From Talinum fruticosum (taxonomy: Eukaryota; Streptophyta; Magnoliopsida; Caryophyllales; Talinaceae), in NCBI GenBank assembly GCA_021018815.1, contig JAITYX010000103.1, positions 1,364,001 through 1,428,000 of the forward strand: a DNA stretch of 64,000 nt. The letters run 5' to 3'. The position numbers and the translations under genes are program-made. Below the pieces are notes generated by a model. It was not told where the DNA came from and did no database searches. It saw nothing but the letters and a program-made list of their open reading frames with translations. Positions 36,801 to 51,800 of the stretch are shown piece after piece; the first letter of the stretch is position 1; every line of letters starts with the position of its first letter.

Positions 36801-39800
36801 TCCACTGGTGAGACCTACCCGGGAGATAGTTAAAATGAACAATTTGGAATATTCTTGGCATGATTTTGTATCTCGAAGTAAGGGGGCATCTTCCTTTCAT
36901 ATACTAGAGTGAAGGCTCTTGAGGTTCTTTTTTGTAATCTTGTGATGAATCTAGTGTATGTGTATTTCTTGGGACTTGGTGCTTCCACATGATATTTAGA
37001 ATAGGTTCAGGCCCTGTGCCTTCCTTCTATGCTCGTCTTCAAAACTGTAGTCACCAGGACCCATTGTCGATTGTTGACATGTAGTCTATAGGAAAGATAC
37101 CCATCCCCTATAAGAAGCTAAACTGATTTGGTGTTCAGAAAATATTTTGTGTCCTCTGCCCTCCCCCAGAAAGGGGTAATACCTCAAAAACGTACCAATC
37201 TCATCGCTAACTAAGTAATTGTTCGTGTATTTCACCCTAATTAATTGAAAGTAAAAGAGATGCATGCCAGAATAATTTGAGTCCTGTTATTGTGAAGATT
37301 TAATCAATTTGTCTTTCTGGTCCATCCAAAATGGTCTATTGCAGATGCAAATAGAAATGGTCTTTGTGAGCAACAAATATGAAGCAATCATGTGTGTGCT
37401 TGTGTTTGTAGATTATTTCATTCATTCTCTTTAAACCAAGCTTTCTCCTGAAACCAGGAACACTTATTAAATTGTTTTAATTTTTTTAATGAGTTTTCCC
37501 TCCCCAGATTGTATTGATTCCACAAGTTTTTAAGTCTGGTTACTGTTCTTTTTGCAGATAACCACAATGCTCTGACAGTTCTTAGCCTATGGGCTCCTGT
37601 ATTTTGTGTAAGTTGTCACACATATTATCCTTATAGATGCCTGCCTTCTAATGGTGCCGCTCAACCTTCTTTCGTATTCCTATTAGGATGTTTACAATAC
37701 CTTTATTTTCGTAACGTGGAGTGTATCAACTAATTTATTCAACCTAATGGACACATGCTGCAACTTGACCTATGGAATGCGCTTATACTATGAAAAGAAT
37801 GCTCCTCTCTGATGGCAGGTGGCTTTGCAAGAAAGCTATGTGTAATAAGTGTTTATTGTTCACCTTTTAGTTCTTGCATTGATATGATTTTTACAACTTT
37901 TTCATTTGTCTCTTGTGATCACGTAGAAGGAACTTTTCTTGATTCTGGTAGTTGGATGGTTATGTCAATATTCGTTGCTGGATGTGGTTTCCTTTTTGTC
38001 AATGTTGTTGCTTGGCCTTTGAAGTCCTAAAAACAACCAATATCTCCTACATCGCTGCTTTGTGTAATTGGAGTACAATGCATTTTTGTGTGTGTTTTGG
38101 GGGGTGATCGCGGATTTTTCGAGCTCTAAAATAAGCCCAACTAGTTGCAAGTGTACATGGTTATTGTAGAAAAGTGAGTATTCGGGTGTCGATCCCGTGA
38201 GGGACCGTGCTTGCTAAGAACTTAATAATTTTTAAAATTAACTCAATTGAAAATATCAAAATGGGAAATTGGTCAATTAAACTACAATTACATGAATTAA
38301 ACTATATATTAACTAAAATAAAATCAAACACAAATGACAGAGAGTTTTAATTAAAAAAACTTAATAATTTTTGAAGTTTTAACGATTCTACTAAGATTAT
38401 GCAGTCAAGAATCTTCGCAATTTAAGCAATAAATCCAATATACTGAGCTAGAGTTCCATTCCCTCTTATCCTAGATTAAATAAGTTGGCTAAACATGGAA
38501 CAAAATAGCACCAAAAGGAAGACGATTTTACTAGCAACCATAATGGGTGATAATCTTGAACCGAGCTAGCTTCTTTGTGGTCCATTTTGGCTCTTTCGAA
38601 AACGCAGCTGCTACCCTCTTTCTCTGCCTCTGCCTCTGCCTCTCGAAAACCCCGGAAGCAGTCAATAAAAGTGGGTAAAAAGTCCCGGAAAAATGAGTCA
38701 TAATTTGGCCTTTATACCCAGCTCTTGGTTTGCCTTATTGGACCAGAAAGAGCATGCCCATACGTCTGTTATTTTTTTGTGGGGGGCATTTTGCTACTGC
38801 TGGGCCAGGCAAGAGAAGTAGGTTTTAGCCCACTTGATTGAGTATGAGAAAGAGTGGAGTTATGCACTGGGCACGTGGGCATTGGTCTTCGGCACTGGGC
38901 ATGTGCTGATTTAGCAAGCGAGAGGGCTGAGATTGTAAGCTGGGCATTATGCAGTTGGAAGAGCATTGTTGGGCTGCTCCTCTTTGTGGATCTGCTGCTG
39001 CTGGCTTCATCATGGGCTGCGCATGGGTGGGACTGGTAGGCAACAATCGGGCCTTGACATTGTGAAATTTGCCCTGACATAATGGACTTTGTTGCAATCA
39101 GGTTAGATTGCCCGATTTTTACTCAAATATGGATTTCCTCTCCACCTAAGCACATATCAAAATTGCATCATTTCACATGAAAATGCATCTTGAATAACAA
39201 AGATTAGGTTCAAAACTTGGGTCAAATGTACACACAAATTAAATGTTGTTTGGGTGTTCATACATGCTGATGCAACACGGTTGATAGATTTGCGATTTTC
39301 ATGTTTGAGTTACCTTGTTTATTGATTACTGGAGTATCATTTTACATAGAAAGAGTTGCATTGAGGAAACTAATATTTTGAACAGAGGAGGGCCAATGAT
39401 CCTTCAACCTGTAAAATCAGTAAACCAACCTAACCTCTATGAGGGAGCTCCAGCTAGGCTAGAATGTCTTCTTGTTGGGTGTTTTTTCTGGAGAGGGGGA
39501 AGGGGTGGGGGCATTGTTGACCCTAGATTGGGAAGGCATTGGCTGTGCAATGCTTTACAACAAGAGGAGCAGGAAACAGTTTAGTGCAAATGCATAAATC
39601 ATCATTACCTTAAGCTCTCATATATAATCCTATGTACAAAATCTGAAGGAGTTAAATGTCTGTCACTACTCAGCATAAGATTTCACCTACACAACAGTTT
39701 CAGAAAGTGAAGTTTGAACTCGTAATGGCGCTTGACTTTGTCTTCAAAATTTCTCTAATTCCTATCTTTCCAAATACTCCACTTAATGGTTATGAAATCG

Positions 39801-42800
39801 TCTTCCAAATGCCTAGAACTCAACTCATATTCATTCTAGAACTAAGCAGCACATCTTTAACATTCCAGGCTTAACGTATCAGAACACTCCCCCCAAGGAG
39901 AGAATGACAAATGCGAATGACACAAGTGCACAGCCAGTGAGGGAGTTGGTTGGCCTATTTCCGTCCTGTAAACAGCGGATTGTACCTGCTAGCTAATTGG
40001 AAATTCGTTCTTCAAAATATTCTCCATGAACCTTGCCTATAGTAGCTTTCCAAGCCAAATAGAAATCTAGCTTTGATGGGAACTTTCCACAGGCCTTTAG
40101 TGGGAAATTATTACAGTTAGATCCTTCCTGGAGTAAAAGATCCTGAAACATCATGGGGCTAAATCGTCTTATGATTGCCATTAGGGTGCCAAGACATCAG
40201 TATCGTGGTGCCTCCATACTTGGAGGGAAAAAACCCTGGGGCCAATTGGTCAAATTATTGGTTTGTTACTGGATCCAGCTTTTACTCTAGGCAAGATGTT
40301 GAATGTTTACAATCCTCTAGTAGTCAAGGGTCAACACTCTACTGGTCAACCAATTAGTGTGACCAGTGGCACAATATTCATATTGGCAGGTACAGCCAAT
40401 AGACTCTACAAGCTTTCCTCTTCCCAACTATTTGGATTTCTCGGGAATGTCAGATTCCAATGGTTTTGGTCGCTGTTCCAAGCAATCACTATAACCAAAG
40501 TTGAAAGGGATTGGCCACTATTGACCTTTTGGTCTTCCTGGAACATACTTCTACTTAACGAAATTAATCAGAAGGAGAGCATGCAAAGCACTGTACATCA
40601 TGCAAAAAATTTGAGACCTCTGGTCGTATATGGCCAAGAGTTAAGAACCACTGTGTCCCACTAGGAGGCACAGTATTATAAAGAATTGTCTTATGTCGAA
40701 AGATTATGTTACCCCTCTTTGGCATCAATGCCTACAATACAATTGCCAACACAAGCAGGATAAAAGCCCTAGGCAACTTTTCTTTCTTTTCTAATGCCAA
40801 AACAACTGACTTAGAGATGCTGCAAGCCTGAGGAACGTCATCATGTGTCCAGCCAAGAGTATAAACTATTTTCCTGTCCGAAGCGAGTGATGGAGACCAT
40901 GTTAGAAACTTAGTGCTGACATACCCTTCCATGATTGTTGAGTGAAAATGTATTTGTTACTGAAGACATGCTACTTCTCTGGAATCAGAACATGTCGACT
41001 TCATGCCATTGTGTGCACTAGGGGTAAACTTAACTGTTTATCATTGACATGTTATTCTTCTTTGGAATCTTTGCTGTTGAATCTGCTTGGATCTCATCTC
41101 TTGAGTTTCTTAGACACCATGGCTTTAAGTGCTGTTGTTGAAAAAGCTAAAGTGATTCTGCAGTTAAATTTAGCATAATGTCTAGTTTTCTTTTTCTGAG
41201 GTATTTTCCCATCTTCTTGATGCAGATCTATCTGTTAGACATACATGTGTTTTACACCATTTTATCTGCCATTTGGGGATTTTTGCTAGGGGCACGAGAT
41301 CGCCTAGGGGAGGTGAGTTACTTAGACTGTTTCATATTTGCCGATGGTTGGAGACCATATCAAAGATGTGTTAAACAGGATTTGACTTTCTTGTTGAAAT
41401 TGGCGGGATCTTCTTATAGCTATGGTTTTCTATAAAATGTTAGATCCGATCATTGGATACCCTTCATCAACTGTTCGAGCAGTTCCCTCAAAAATTTGTG
41501 GAGAAGCTTTATGTTTTACCATTCAAAAGGTAACCCCTCCCTGATCTCTGTCATTCCAGTTTTATGCCATGCCTAGATTTCAATACTGAAAAGTCTCGAT
41601 ATATTCAATCAAGTTTGTTTGATAAGTAGATTTTAATACTGAAAGAGCCTTAAAATATTTACAATGCCATTGCATTGAAGTCATTTCAATTCTTGCTTCT
41701 GGATGCAGGACTCCTGAATATGCACAGAGTCAGGTTGGTTTGACAATCAACTGTTTGCTAATGTTTCATTGATACCTGGATCGCCTGACCATTTTCGAAA
41801 AGCTCTCTTTGACCGTTCATTTGCTATTGTTTTGTGATTCTATGTTATTGTTTAGTACCATATATATTGGTTGGACTAGGGTGTGGTCAAAATGTCTAAA
41901 TATCCAACTTGCCTTAGGCAGAAACTTGGGACATGGAGATTGCCATAAAATCAGACTAGGGTATGAAGACAAATAGTTTCTTTGTGGCCTGATTTGGGTT
42001 GAATTAGTACTCCTGTTTCAAATAGTGCCGTGAAATGTAAATACAATTATAATTAGGAGTGTGACAGGACTTTGGCTGAAACACACTACATCTTTGGAGA
42101 AAAATATGAATTGCAAATGGCTTTTACCCAGAGTTCGATAAACCCAGAATCTGTTTATGAGTTTCATTAAAGCCTTACAAAAGAACTTTTTGCATGGAGG
42201 ACCTATATCTAGGAAATTCAGAGAGAGGAGAGAAAGAGAATTAGTTTATTGTTATTATTATTATTATTTTGAGAGGTGGGGGGAGAGAGAGAGTTGGTTG
42301 TTGATAAGGTGGATGTATGGTCGTGACTGAGGAATATTATTTCATCTATGCATGTTGGCATTCCTCTGCCACTCCTTCCGTTCAGGTAAGTCTCCTTCTC
42401 GTCTTCTATTTGCCTCTTTCTGCATCCGGTTTTGGAGTTTTTGGTGTCTGATTGTACTTGCTGGATCTGCCCTTTATCTCCTGTAAATGTCCATGTGAAC
42501 AGTAAAACATTGTCCAAATTTCCATGCAGGGGCATCAAAGGTTACCATTAAATAGGTCAAGTCGGTTCGGGTTTGTGTTCTTGTCCAACTTAAACGGGTT
42601 AAATAGGTCAACTTGTACCCATTTAATTTTTTAAAAAAAATGACCCATTTACCTGTTTGCTTCAAGTTCGGATGACATAGATACATATTTTCCCTTTTAA
42701 GATTATCAATTATAACAAAATTACTAGTATAAGGAATAGTCCTTTAATCTCTTTCATTATCATAAGGCCATTGTGCATACTCCATAACTCAAAACATTCA

Positions 42801-45800
42801 TCCATACATCCTCTGCCATTAATATGTATGAAACCTTCAATTTTCATATTTTTATTTCCCCTTATGGCCCCCATCCTCTTTAATTTTCAATTTTCAATTT
42901 TCAATTTCCCTCCCATTTTCAAAATTCACATAGACATGTTTATTTTGATTTTTAAAAATAAACTCGTTAAACGTGTTACTGTTGTGTCAAGAATCTCAAC
43001 CTGAATCTAACACAATTAATTGAAGGGTTGAAATTCTATACCCAAACCCGCCTAATGTTGTGTCAGATTCGTTAAGTAATCGTGTTGGGTCAGCATTTTC
43101 AGCTATAATTACAAGTTAGATTCAAACAATCGGCTTAGTAGAGGTCTAAAGGAAGATGGATGAATTAGTTCAACATCTCCCTGGTCTTAGTCCTTTTGAG
43201 TTTCTTCGTTGTGGTGGTAGCCTTAATCTGTCTTTGATTTCTTTTTCTTTTCTTGTACTTTTTCGGCTTTGTTTATATTTTTTTTTTGGGGGGGCAACTG
43301 GGAAATTTCAAAGTTGTACTGGTGGTTTTGGAAAAAGAACGAGGGGCAGTTATTTTTAGTTCGGAACTTGAAACCAAGTTATTGGCAACTTACGGTGCAT
43401 ATGGCAGGAATCTTTAGATCTTTGGTGGCAAAGCATTGTCACAATTAGAGTTCAAATTTGCTTCTTCTTAGTGTTGGAAGCTGCAGGTTACTGAGATTGT
43501 TGGAAGTATACTTTTGCAATTTGATGGACGACTTCTTTTTCTTCAGCTTCTTTGCTGATTTTTGACATGTTGCATTGCTGCATTTGATTTTTTTTTTTTA
43601 AAAATCTTACTCGCTGCTTTGCAGAAAATATAAATCCTGGTTTTTGTGCTAAATTTGTCTGGACTAGCTTTTGATTATGGATAGGACTTTTTCCTACTAT
43701 TCTTGCCTTATAGGGTTTCTTTATTGGCATGTTCTTCCCTTGCCTTTATGCTTCTGATCATATGATTCTGTCGGTTGGCTGGCTGGCTGGCTGCCGTTTG
43801 GCTTTGCGGTAGTTGTTCATGTGTCTCTGCTGTACTGTATGACATGATATTCTTTGTTGTCGGTTGTGCAACATCTGAAGTGAGGCACCATTTGATATGT
43901 TTCTGAAGAACTTATAAGCTTCTCCGTTTTTCTAATTAAGGTTGTGGAAACAAGCAAAGATGACGCAGCTCGATTTTCGCCTTTCTGGAATGAAATTACA
44001 AGGAATTTGCGAGAAGAAGATTACATCACTAACTTGTTAGTCTCTTGCTTCCTGCTATAGTTTGTCTGTTCTATTAATTCATACTAGGTTAAATGGTGTG
44101 CTGCGCACAGTCATGGGCTAATATTTCTTCAAGTGAACAAAGAAAAAGACAAAAAGTTTCTTTGGAATGAGAATATTTCATCTAGAATTTTATGTAATGA
44201 AAGTAGAAGGTGATTCACACACCAAAAAACAAAAGAAGGTGAAATGTGAATGGGACATAAAAGAGCTAAAATTAATCATAATTTAATATGTTATATATAA
44301 TTATTTTAGAAACTTTAGATAATGGTTAGTTATGCCCTTAAATAAATGTAAGATTTTGCATGAAATGCTAGGAACCTTTAACACATTTAACACATTTTTT
44401 ATTGTTGTATTAATAAAAAATGCGTCCAAAATAAATTTTGCTCCTTTTATTCCATGCATATGTAGATTTAAAATTTATGTCAATACCATGCCATAATAGT
44501 AGCATTATAACGACTTGTTCTTCGATTTCACTGAGGAAGTAAAGTCGCACCTAAGGCTAATCCGTTTAAAAATCCAGTAAAGAAATCCCAATGGGAGCAC
44601 CCAATAAAATCTCATCAGTCAAATTGGAAGAAGACATAAGAGTATATGACTAAGGTCCTGTTTCATTAGTTGTAAGGAGCTCTAAGGTCCTGGAGATATA
44701 AGGCTGTAAGCTAAAGCTAAATGGAACAGGGACTAATTGGCCAAACATGTACACTTTTATTTTTATTTTTTAGGAGGCGTCGATGATTGATTTATATACC
44801 GTATAGGAATTGTCCAAAAATACGAAACATTGATTGGATTAATTTATAGTGAATACACATCTTCGGAAACCCATATTTTGTTTAGAACACAATTCGTGCA
44901 TACATTGTGCATTTTTCATCTAAAAATTATGAGGCTTCTAATATCAACAAACCATTATTTCACTCTTGCTATCTAGCTCCAACTTGAATAATCTTATAAA
45001 TATAAATATGTATGTTTCTATCTTATACTCTTTAAAAATACACATAACTAATTATACGTAAATTTGGAAAATATAGAGGGGAAAGTTGTCAAAATTAAGT
45101 AGCAGACTTTGTCTTATTTTCCCACCAAAAAATATCTGAACTTAGTTAGATTATTGCACATGTGACAATAGCATCAACTTCAAATAAAATGCATATACAG
45201 AAGCAAAAAACTAAAAATAAATATCTATTCATGTAATTAATAATGTAATTACAGATAGAGAAAAAAAGGAAAATTTTTTTAGAAGCAACATATGTAACTG
45301 CACATTAAAACTGCTTTCTTTGAAATAAAATTACCGCCTTACTATGATAAAAATGCTTACCAATGTAGCCCTTTCTTAACATTTGACAATCACCAATGGT
45401 TTTTTGAACGTAACATTAAAAATATTGGACAATCAGAACATCCAAAACTTGAAATGAAGCATAATGATCAAAAGGTCATGATGATTTAATATTACAAAGT
45501 TGAGGGAAAGAAATCATCAATATTACAAAGTTAAAAGTACTAAATATTGTAAAAGGTTAGGCAAACAAAAGTGAATAAGGGACACTTTTAATCTATATAG
45601 ATATCTTTTAAAAATTGGTAGTCAAGTCTATCTCATGGAAGACTTGTCTTCTATTTGTATGCTCCTTAATGTTTAGCCATTGCTCGTCCAAATTAAAATT
45701 AGGCAGGTAACCATCCAAAGAAGCAATACCAAATGCGTTACTTTGTTAGAAAATTTTTGTTTATTTTAAACATCACTCATTGAGTTTTTTTTTTTTGATA

Positions 45801-48800
45801 AGTAATCACAAAAAATATGTATTAAAAGACACCAAGGGAGTGTCACCCAATAATCATAAAATAATCAAGCCCTCAAGCTCTAGACAAGTAATTATATCAA
45901 AAGACACTAAGGGAGTGTCCCTTGTTCACTTTTGTTTGCCTAACCTCCAAATAAACCTCTGTATTTGCAAGCAACGCTAGCATAAACATCACTCATTGAG
46001 TTAGGCAATAAACTGATAATTTCTAACAAAGAAGACAATAAATTGATGATATCGTCAAATTTTGTGAATGAATAGGGCTTTGAAAAGAGGACCTAAAGCT
46101 AACTGCCAGTATTTAAGAGAAAACAACGAACTACATTCATTATTTTAATCATAACGTTCCAAAGTTATCAATCAATACATTAACGGTTGTATAGTCCATT
46201 TGAATATTTGTTTGAATATTTTAACATAATCTTTAAGATTTAAGATATTACAAATCATAAATTTATAATGTATAATCTTTTTTTAAAAAAACTGTCGTAC
46301 ATCAATAATGTACTCTCTTTAATCATGGGAAGACAAAAACCCAAAAAATGTGATCAAAGTTAATTCTAGTCGATACTTAATAATAAATGGAATAGTTACA
46401 AGTAATTGAACTGTTTACATTTTGGTGATAAAATAAATTCTAACATTAATTTAGTAAATTATGGATGCTAAAAATGAAAGTAAAGAAGAATCAAACCATG
46501 AACCAATAGAATAAGGCCAAATGTCATCACATGTGTGAATCACTCACTACATAATATGATGATATGATATGATATGATGATTTTTATCCAAAAATAACTA
46601 TTACTCCTATATTATTCTTTTGATTATTGTTTTAATATTACAATTATTTCTATTTTGAAAATAACTATTTTCTGTTAGATTGTTTGATTTTTTTAATGTC
46701 CAAAGAATTTTGAAGGCATGGGAATAATTGTGCAATAAATGGGTGTTACAAAAGGTTTTGATAATATCCACAAAAAAGACAAAACAGAGTTAACCAATGG
46801 TGATTCACCAAGTGTCAATTTCCTAGTAAAGCACTCAGTTTTTAGTATATCTATATGATGATATTAATGCAATAATTTGCTGTCTTTGAATTTTCTTGGG
46901 ACTTCCAGTAACAGCTCTTGTCAGAAAGGCTAATACTGGCATATGTCTTAATCTCCTGAACCCCGCCACGGTGGGAGTGCAGGGGAAGTTTTGGTATTTG
47001 TTTAATTATATCTTTCTTTTTTGCTCTTACAATTTAGATCGTTTTTTATCTTTTGTAATTTCTTATCCTTAGGGAAATGGAATTGCTTCTCATGCCTAAA
47101 AATTCTGGAAGTCTGCCCTTGGTTCAGTGGCCCCTTTTCCTTCTTGCCAGCAAGGTTCTGTGATCTCTGTTGTATCTTTGCTCGTGTTTTTCTGGATCAT
47201 TGGTTTTAGACTTTTATTAATGAACAAAATTGTTTTGCAGATATTTCTTGCCAGAGATATTGCTGCAGAAAGTAGAGATTTTCAAGATGAGCTGTGGGAA
47301 AGAATTTCTAGAGATGAGTATATGAAGTATGCTGTTGCAGAATGTTACCACTCCATAAAGCTCATCCTGATAGCAATATTGGAGGAGGATGGGAGAACAT
47401 GGTTAGTGCCTGAACATGGGGGAGGGAATGATATCTTGTTCTTGCCAGCAATATTTTTCCCCATATTGCAATGCTTTTGCTTTCAAAATGAACATAAGAC
47501 TGGGATTCTCCTAACTCTCTGCAGGGTGGAAAGGGTGTATGAAGACATTGAAAAAGTTTAAATAACAAGTCCATCAATGATGATTTTGACCTGAGCAAGC
47601 TGTCTCTGGTCATTCAAAAAGTCTCAGCCCTTATGGGTATACTGGTATGTATGTCTCATCTTTTGTGAGGAACTGTTGTGGAAGAATATACTAGTTATAA
47701 ATGTTGAAACTTGCTGATTCTTTTTATCCCTGACATTATGGACTGAATGTGGAGTACAACATACACAAATTTTTCTGGATGCTTTAAACATTAATCAGTC
47801 TCAAATTATTGTTGAGCACAGTCCTTGAATTTGACCATGGTTCGTTGGGACTGTGAATCCATTTCACGTTTCGGTGATGAAATTGGATATATTGTGTTTT
47901 ATGGGTTTTCCCCTAGGTGGGGGAAGAGGGTGCTGTTTAAACTTGAGAGTCCATTGAATGTGGTTTCTGTTATGATATGTGCTACAACTTTTTATGTGCA
48001 TGTATTTGAAAACCTCCCTGCTGTGATCTCCAATCTCCATACAACTAGCAACTTCTTTTGCATCATTATTGTAACTGTATCTGAGTCAATTGAATGGGAG
48101 TTAATATAGTCTGTTGATGATGATGCTTTATGATACCTTGCTAATGTTGGCACAGTTTCTATCTAGTGCTGCCTATCTTCTTTGCTGATGTAGCATGTTT
48201 TGTGTGTGCTCTTGTATGAACAGAAAGGGTCTGAGACGGCAGAGCTCCAGAAGGGTGCTGTTAAAGCCATCCAAGATCTGTATGATACTATGCGTCATGA
48301 TGTACTTGTTGGCAACATGAGGTTGGCTTTTTATATCTATGCTTTCATTGTATCTTTCATCCCCATCTCTCACATCCAATTTAGAGCGAAAGAGACACAG
48401 ATAAAGGGGTATCAGAGGAATGATTACCTGCCCTGCTGAATGTCTCGTTCTGTTTGTTCACACAGAGACCACATGCAGACATGGAACACGCTGACAAAAG
48501 CACGGGCAGATGGCACTCTCTTTTCAAAGTTGAAGTGGCCTGAAGATCCTGAATTGGTCCCTCTCTCTCTCTCACTGTCCTCTATCTATCTATCTATCGA
48601 TCTGGCTAGCCATGAAAAAAATGGACATGTGGAGTTTCTAATAAATTGCCTTCTATTTCAAATATCATCTGGTAGTGCATGGTGTTTTTCACTTTTACTT
48701 GAGAAATGTCTATTCCTTACAATGTGCAGAAAGCCCAAATCAAGAGATTGTATTCGCTTCTGACCATCAAAGATTCAGCAGCAAACATACCGAAGAACCT

Positions 48801-51800
48801 TGAGGCTCAAAGAAGGCTACAATTCTTTACAAATTCCCTGTTTATGGACATGCCTCAACCGAAACCTGTCCGTGAGATGATGTCCTTCAGGTGACAATGG
48901 TTTTTTAATTTTGTCTTGCAAAATATCTCCTTTTTACACCTAAGCCTGAAGCTTACTGTTTGAATTCCTTTAACTTTCTGTTGGCTGCAGTGTGTTCACT
49001 CCTTATTATTCAGAGATAGTGCTTTATAGTCTCGATGAACTCCGTAAGAAGAATGAAGATGGAATATCAATTTTATTTTATCTTCAGAAGATATTTCCAG
49101 GTAGATTAACATATTGATCTGCAGAAGAATATAGTTTCTGGACTAACATTGTCAAATGGAAGTCCCATGCTTTCTATGGAGGAAAATAAAAATACACAAG
49201 TCAGCTGCTTTGCTTTCAATTTAGTTTGTAGTTGTAGCATTTGATTTTGGCCTGACAACTTTTAGTACTAGAGGCGCTTTTCTTGTATATTAAAATAGAG
49301 ATCTTCCAGTTATTGCTGTCGTTTCATGTACTCGCGAATTTAGAGCGATGTTTTTTGAGATGTTGTGCCCCTCTTTTTGTTTTGTTAGTTTCTTTCCTCT
49401 TCTCAGCCTCCCCCGGGCGCTCTCTCTGGTGGCAGATACAACACAAAGCTAGTATGGATCAGCCAAGCAGAACTGGGGAGATCTAGATGTACCCTTGATA
49501 ATGAGAGAAGCCTTAACCTAGATCCAGATTATGCTGTTTTCCCCTGCTAGTTATGTCTTCAATTCTATCGCTATCACCTATTTATTAAGATTTCCTCTTA
49601 TTTGTCACCTTAATCGGCTTCTGACATGTATGGTTGAAACAGTGGATGCAGAGAGGGTGAAATGGATGTTTAGGGTAGGAATTTGGGGCAAACTGAAAAA
49701 TAGGACAAGCACCGTGAAAGAAAGGGGTAGCAGACCCTGCATAGGGGTGGGATCCATGATGTTGTAAATATTGTTGGAAGGAGGATGTGCCAAGAGGAAA
49801 ATCATGGGTGAGCATGGTGTGTTTGTGCACAGAATTTAAAGGATGATCTCTGACTCTTTGGACTTGTGCACAGGTTAACATAGCGTTTGAGCTCTTGTTC
49901 TCCATATGACAGTAGAAGCTGGAGGGTAGCAGTGGAGGTTGAGACCTGAGGGGAAGATAGAAATCGTCCTAACCCAAGGCCAAGTTATGGATTTTTGTGA
50001 AATTCAATATTATTGATCAGCATTTGTAGCGCCTGCTCACCTTTTCTGCATGAAGATTTTCCTCCCATGTGCAGCTTCTTAGTTCTTCCAGGCTATTGTA
50101 TTTAGTGAGGAGTTTATGTGGAATATTTAAGCTTGAGCATATTAATTCCACATGCAATTTGTTGGAGCATTTGGTGTGATGGAAAGAGAAGGGTCTTTCA
50201 GAGGGTGTGGGAAGTTTCTTTCAATGCTTCAAGGATAGTCTCATCAAGACTATTTTTGGGATAAGGGGAACTTTCGCCATTGCTCTTTTAATGTTGTAGA
50301 TTTTGTGGAGAGCTTCCATATTGGATGTATAGCCCTTTTGATCATGATATATATTATTCTATTTTCCTTATCCAAAAAAAAAAAAAAAAAAGGGTTGAGC
50401 AATAATTTGAACTTTCGTTTTTTATTTTTTAGAAGAAGCTGCTGTTTTATTGTTGCATTGGGGATTTTATGGCTAGTTATTGGTAAGGCTGCACACATGT
50501 GGGACATTGACCTGCCACTGCCAGTGTATGGGTGCATAGATGTTGCATCTATTTCTTTTTGGGATTTTCTGATCACTTTTTTTTTGGTTGGAAATCTTTT
50601 TCTGTGAAGATCTTATTTTGGTCCTTGATTAAGTGACCTAACTGCAAGAAAGGTTGTTAGGTGCTTTGAAGATAGAGGATCTTGGTTTTTTAAGTCCTAT
50701 CACCAGATAGAAAATAGGAATGATTTTATTGTTCTTTTGTTTAGGTGCATGTTCACTTTGACTCTCGGACGAGGGGCATCTCTAATGCTATGATGTTCAG
50801 ATAATTCAATAAAACTTCATCTCCTTATGTTCCTGTTTTTCCTTTTTTTCTTTTTTTTTTTTTTTGGATTTTTGTGTGTATGGAGGGCGGGGATTCTGAA
50901 TCCTTTGAAGAATGGATTAAAAATGTGGCTGTTCCGTTGAAGGTTTTCCAATTGAACGAACTGCATTTTCACCCAACGATGGCCGCGATATGAAACACGA
51001 TTGCTGCATTAGAGCAATCGAAATCAAAATCCCGACAGAAATCGCATTTTGATTCCCTGCTTTGAAGCTTACATGATAATCAGATATAGTCTATAATTGA
51101 GTTTGATGTTCATAGCCTAGCTTTTATTTGTGCGTTAACTATTTCATTATTATGTGTAGATGAATGGAGAAATTTTCTTGCTCGGATTGGCCGTGACGAA
51201 AACGCTCAAGAAACAGATCTTTTTGACAGTCCTAATGATGTTGAGGAACTTCGTTTTTGGGCATCCTACCGCGGGCAGACATTAGCTAGAACTGGTAAGA
51301 GCCCCCACCCCCTTCTGTTTCTCCAAGTTCCTACCCTGGGTCTTGTTAGTGTTTTCTGATTCTTACCTTAGTGGGATTAGATAAAAGAGCATGTACATGG
51401 TTGAATTGTGATATGTTGACATAATATTTACTTCTGATGGTGATTGCTTGTAATTTCTCAGTATCTCACTTGTGTATGTATGTTGCTTTCTTTGACATGG
51501 ATGTCACTGCATGACTGACTATAAATTTTTAGTTCGTGGAATGATGTACTATCGTAAAGCCCTAATGCTGCAAACATATCTGGAGCGGATTGCTTCTGGA
51601 GGTGCGTTATGATGGCACTGTAGTATAATTACTGTCTTTTTAGTGATTTAGTGGCCATATGTTTCTGAGTGTGAGTGAAAATCAGATCTGGAGGCTGCAA
51701 TTTCTCCCAATGATGAACTAAATGTCCAAGGTTTTGAGCTATCTCCTGAAGCACGAGCGGAGGCAGATTTGAAGTTCACTTATGTGGTAACGTGCCAAAT

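Larger units (their letters stand above)
32303..41312 (+). other. CALS9: CALS9-like: first transmembrane cluster (coding exons 13-21)
   Basis: Exons: 32303-32411, 33553-33655, 33776-33896, 34027-34197, 34325-34377, 36617-36677, 36796-36877, 37558-37607, 41226-41312, about 280 residues. Landmarks are SFVEHRTFFHLYHSFHRLW, QFFISFLMRIPACHRLTDL, ERYYVGRGMYERTSDFAKY and FLLGARDRLGE. Exon 13 is 109 bp where 111 is expected, and the frame shifts twice inside it. Exon 15/16 joins in frame only with one extra base in the GGG run at 34040-34042, or with a weaker donor at 33895. Intron 18 has a GC donor. Confidence 0.88.
44084..46858 (-). mobile_element. Non-autonomous Helitron, 2,775 bp, minus orientation
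   Basis: Read on the minus strand, the element starts TCATATAGATATAC (46858 downwards) and ends CTAG at 44087-44084. Before that end is a perfect 5-bp-stem hairpin (tgtgc tgc gcaca at 44097-44109), about 12 nt from the terminus. The insertion lies between host A (44083) and T (46859) with no target duplication. These are the defining Helitron features. No helicase or Rep reading frame is present, so it is non-autonomous. It fills intron 24 of the CALS9-like gene. Confidence 0.88.

Noticed and set aside
38769..39097. Two overlapping minus-strand open frames of about 90-103 codons
   Set aside because: They sit in a repeat-like part of intron 20 and match no known domain; chance frames in GC-richer DNA.
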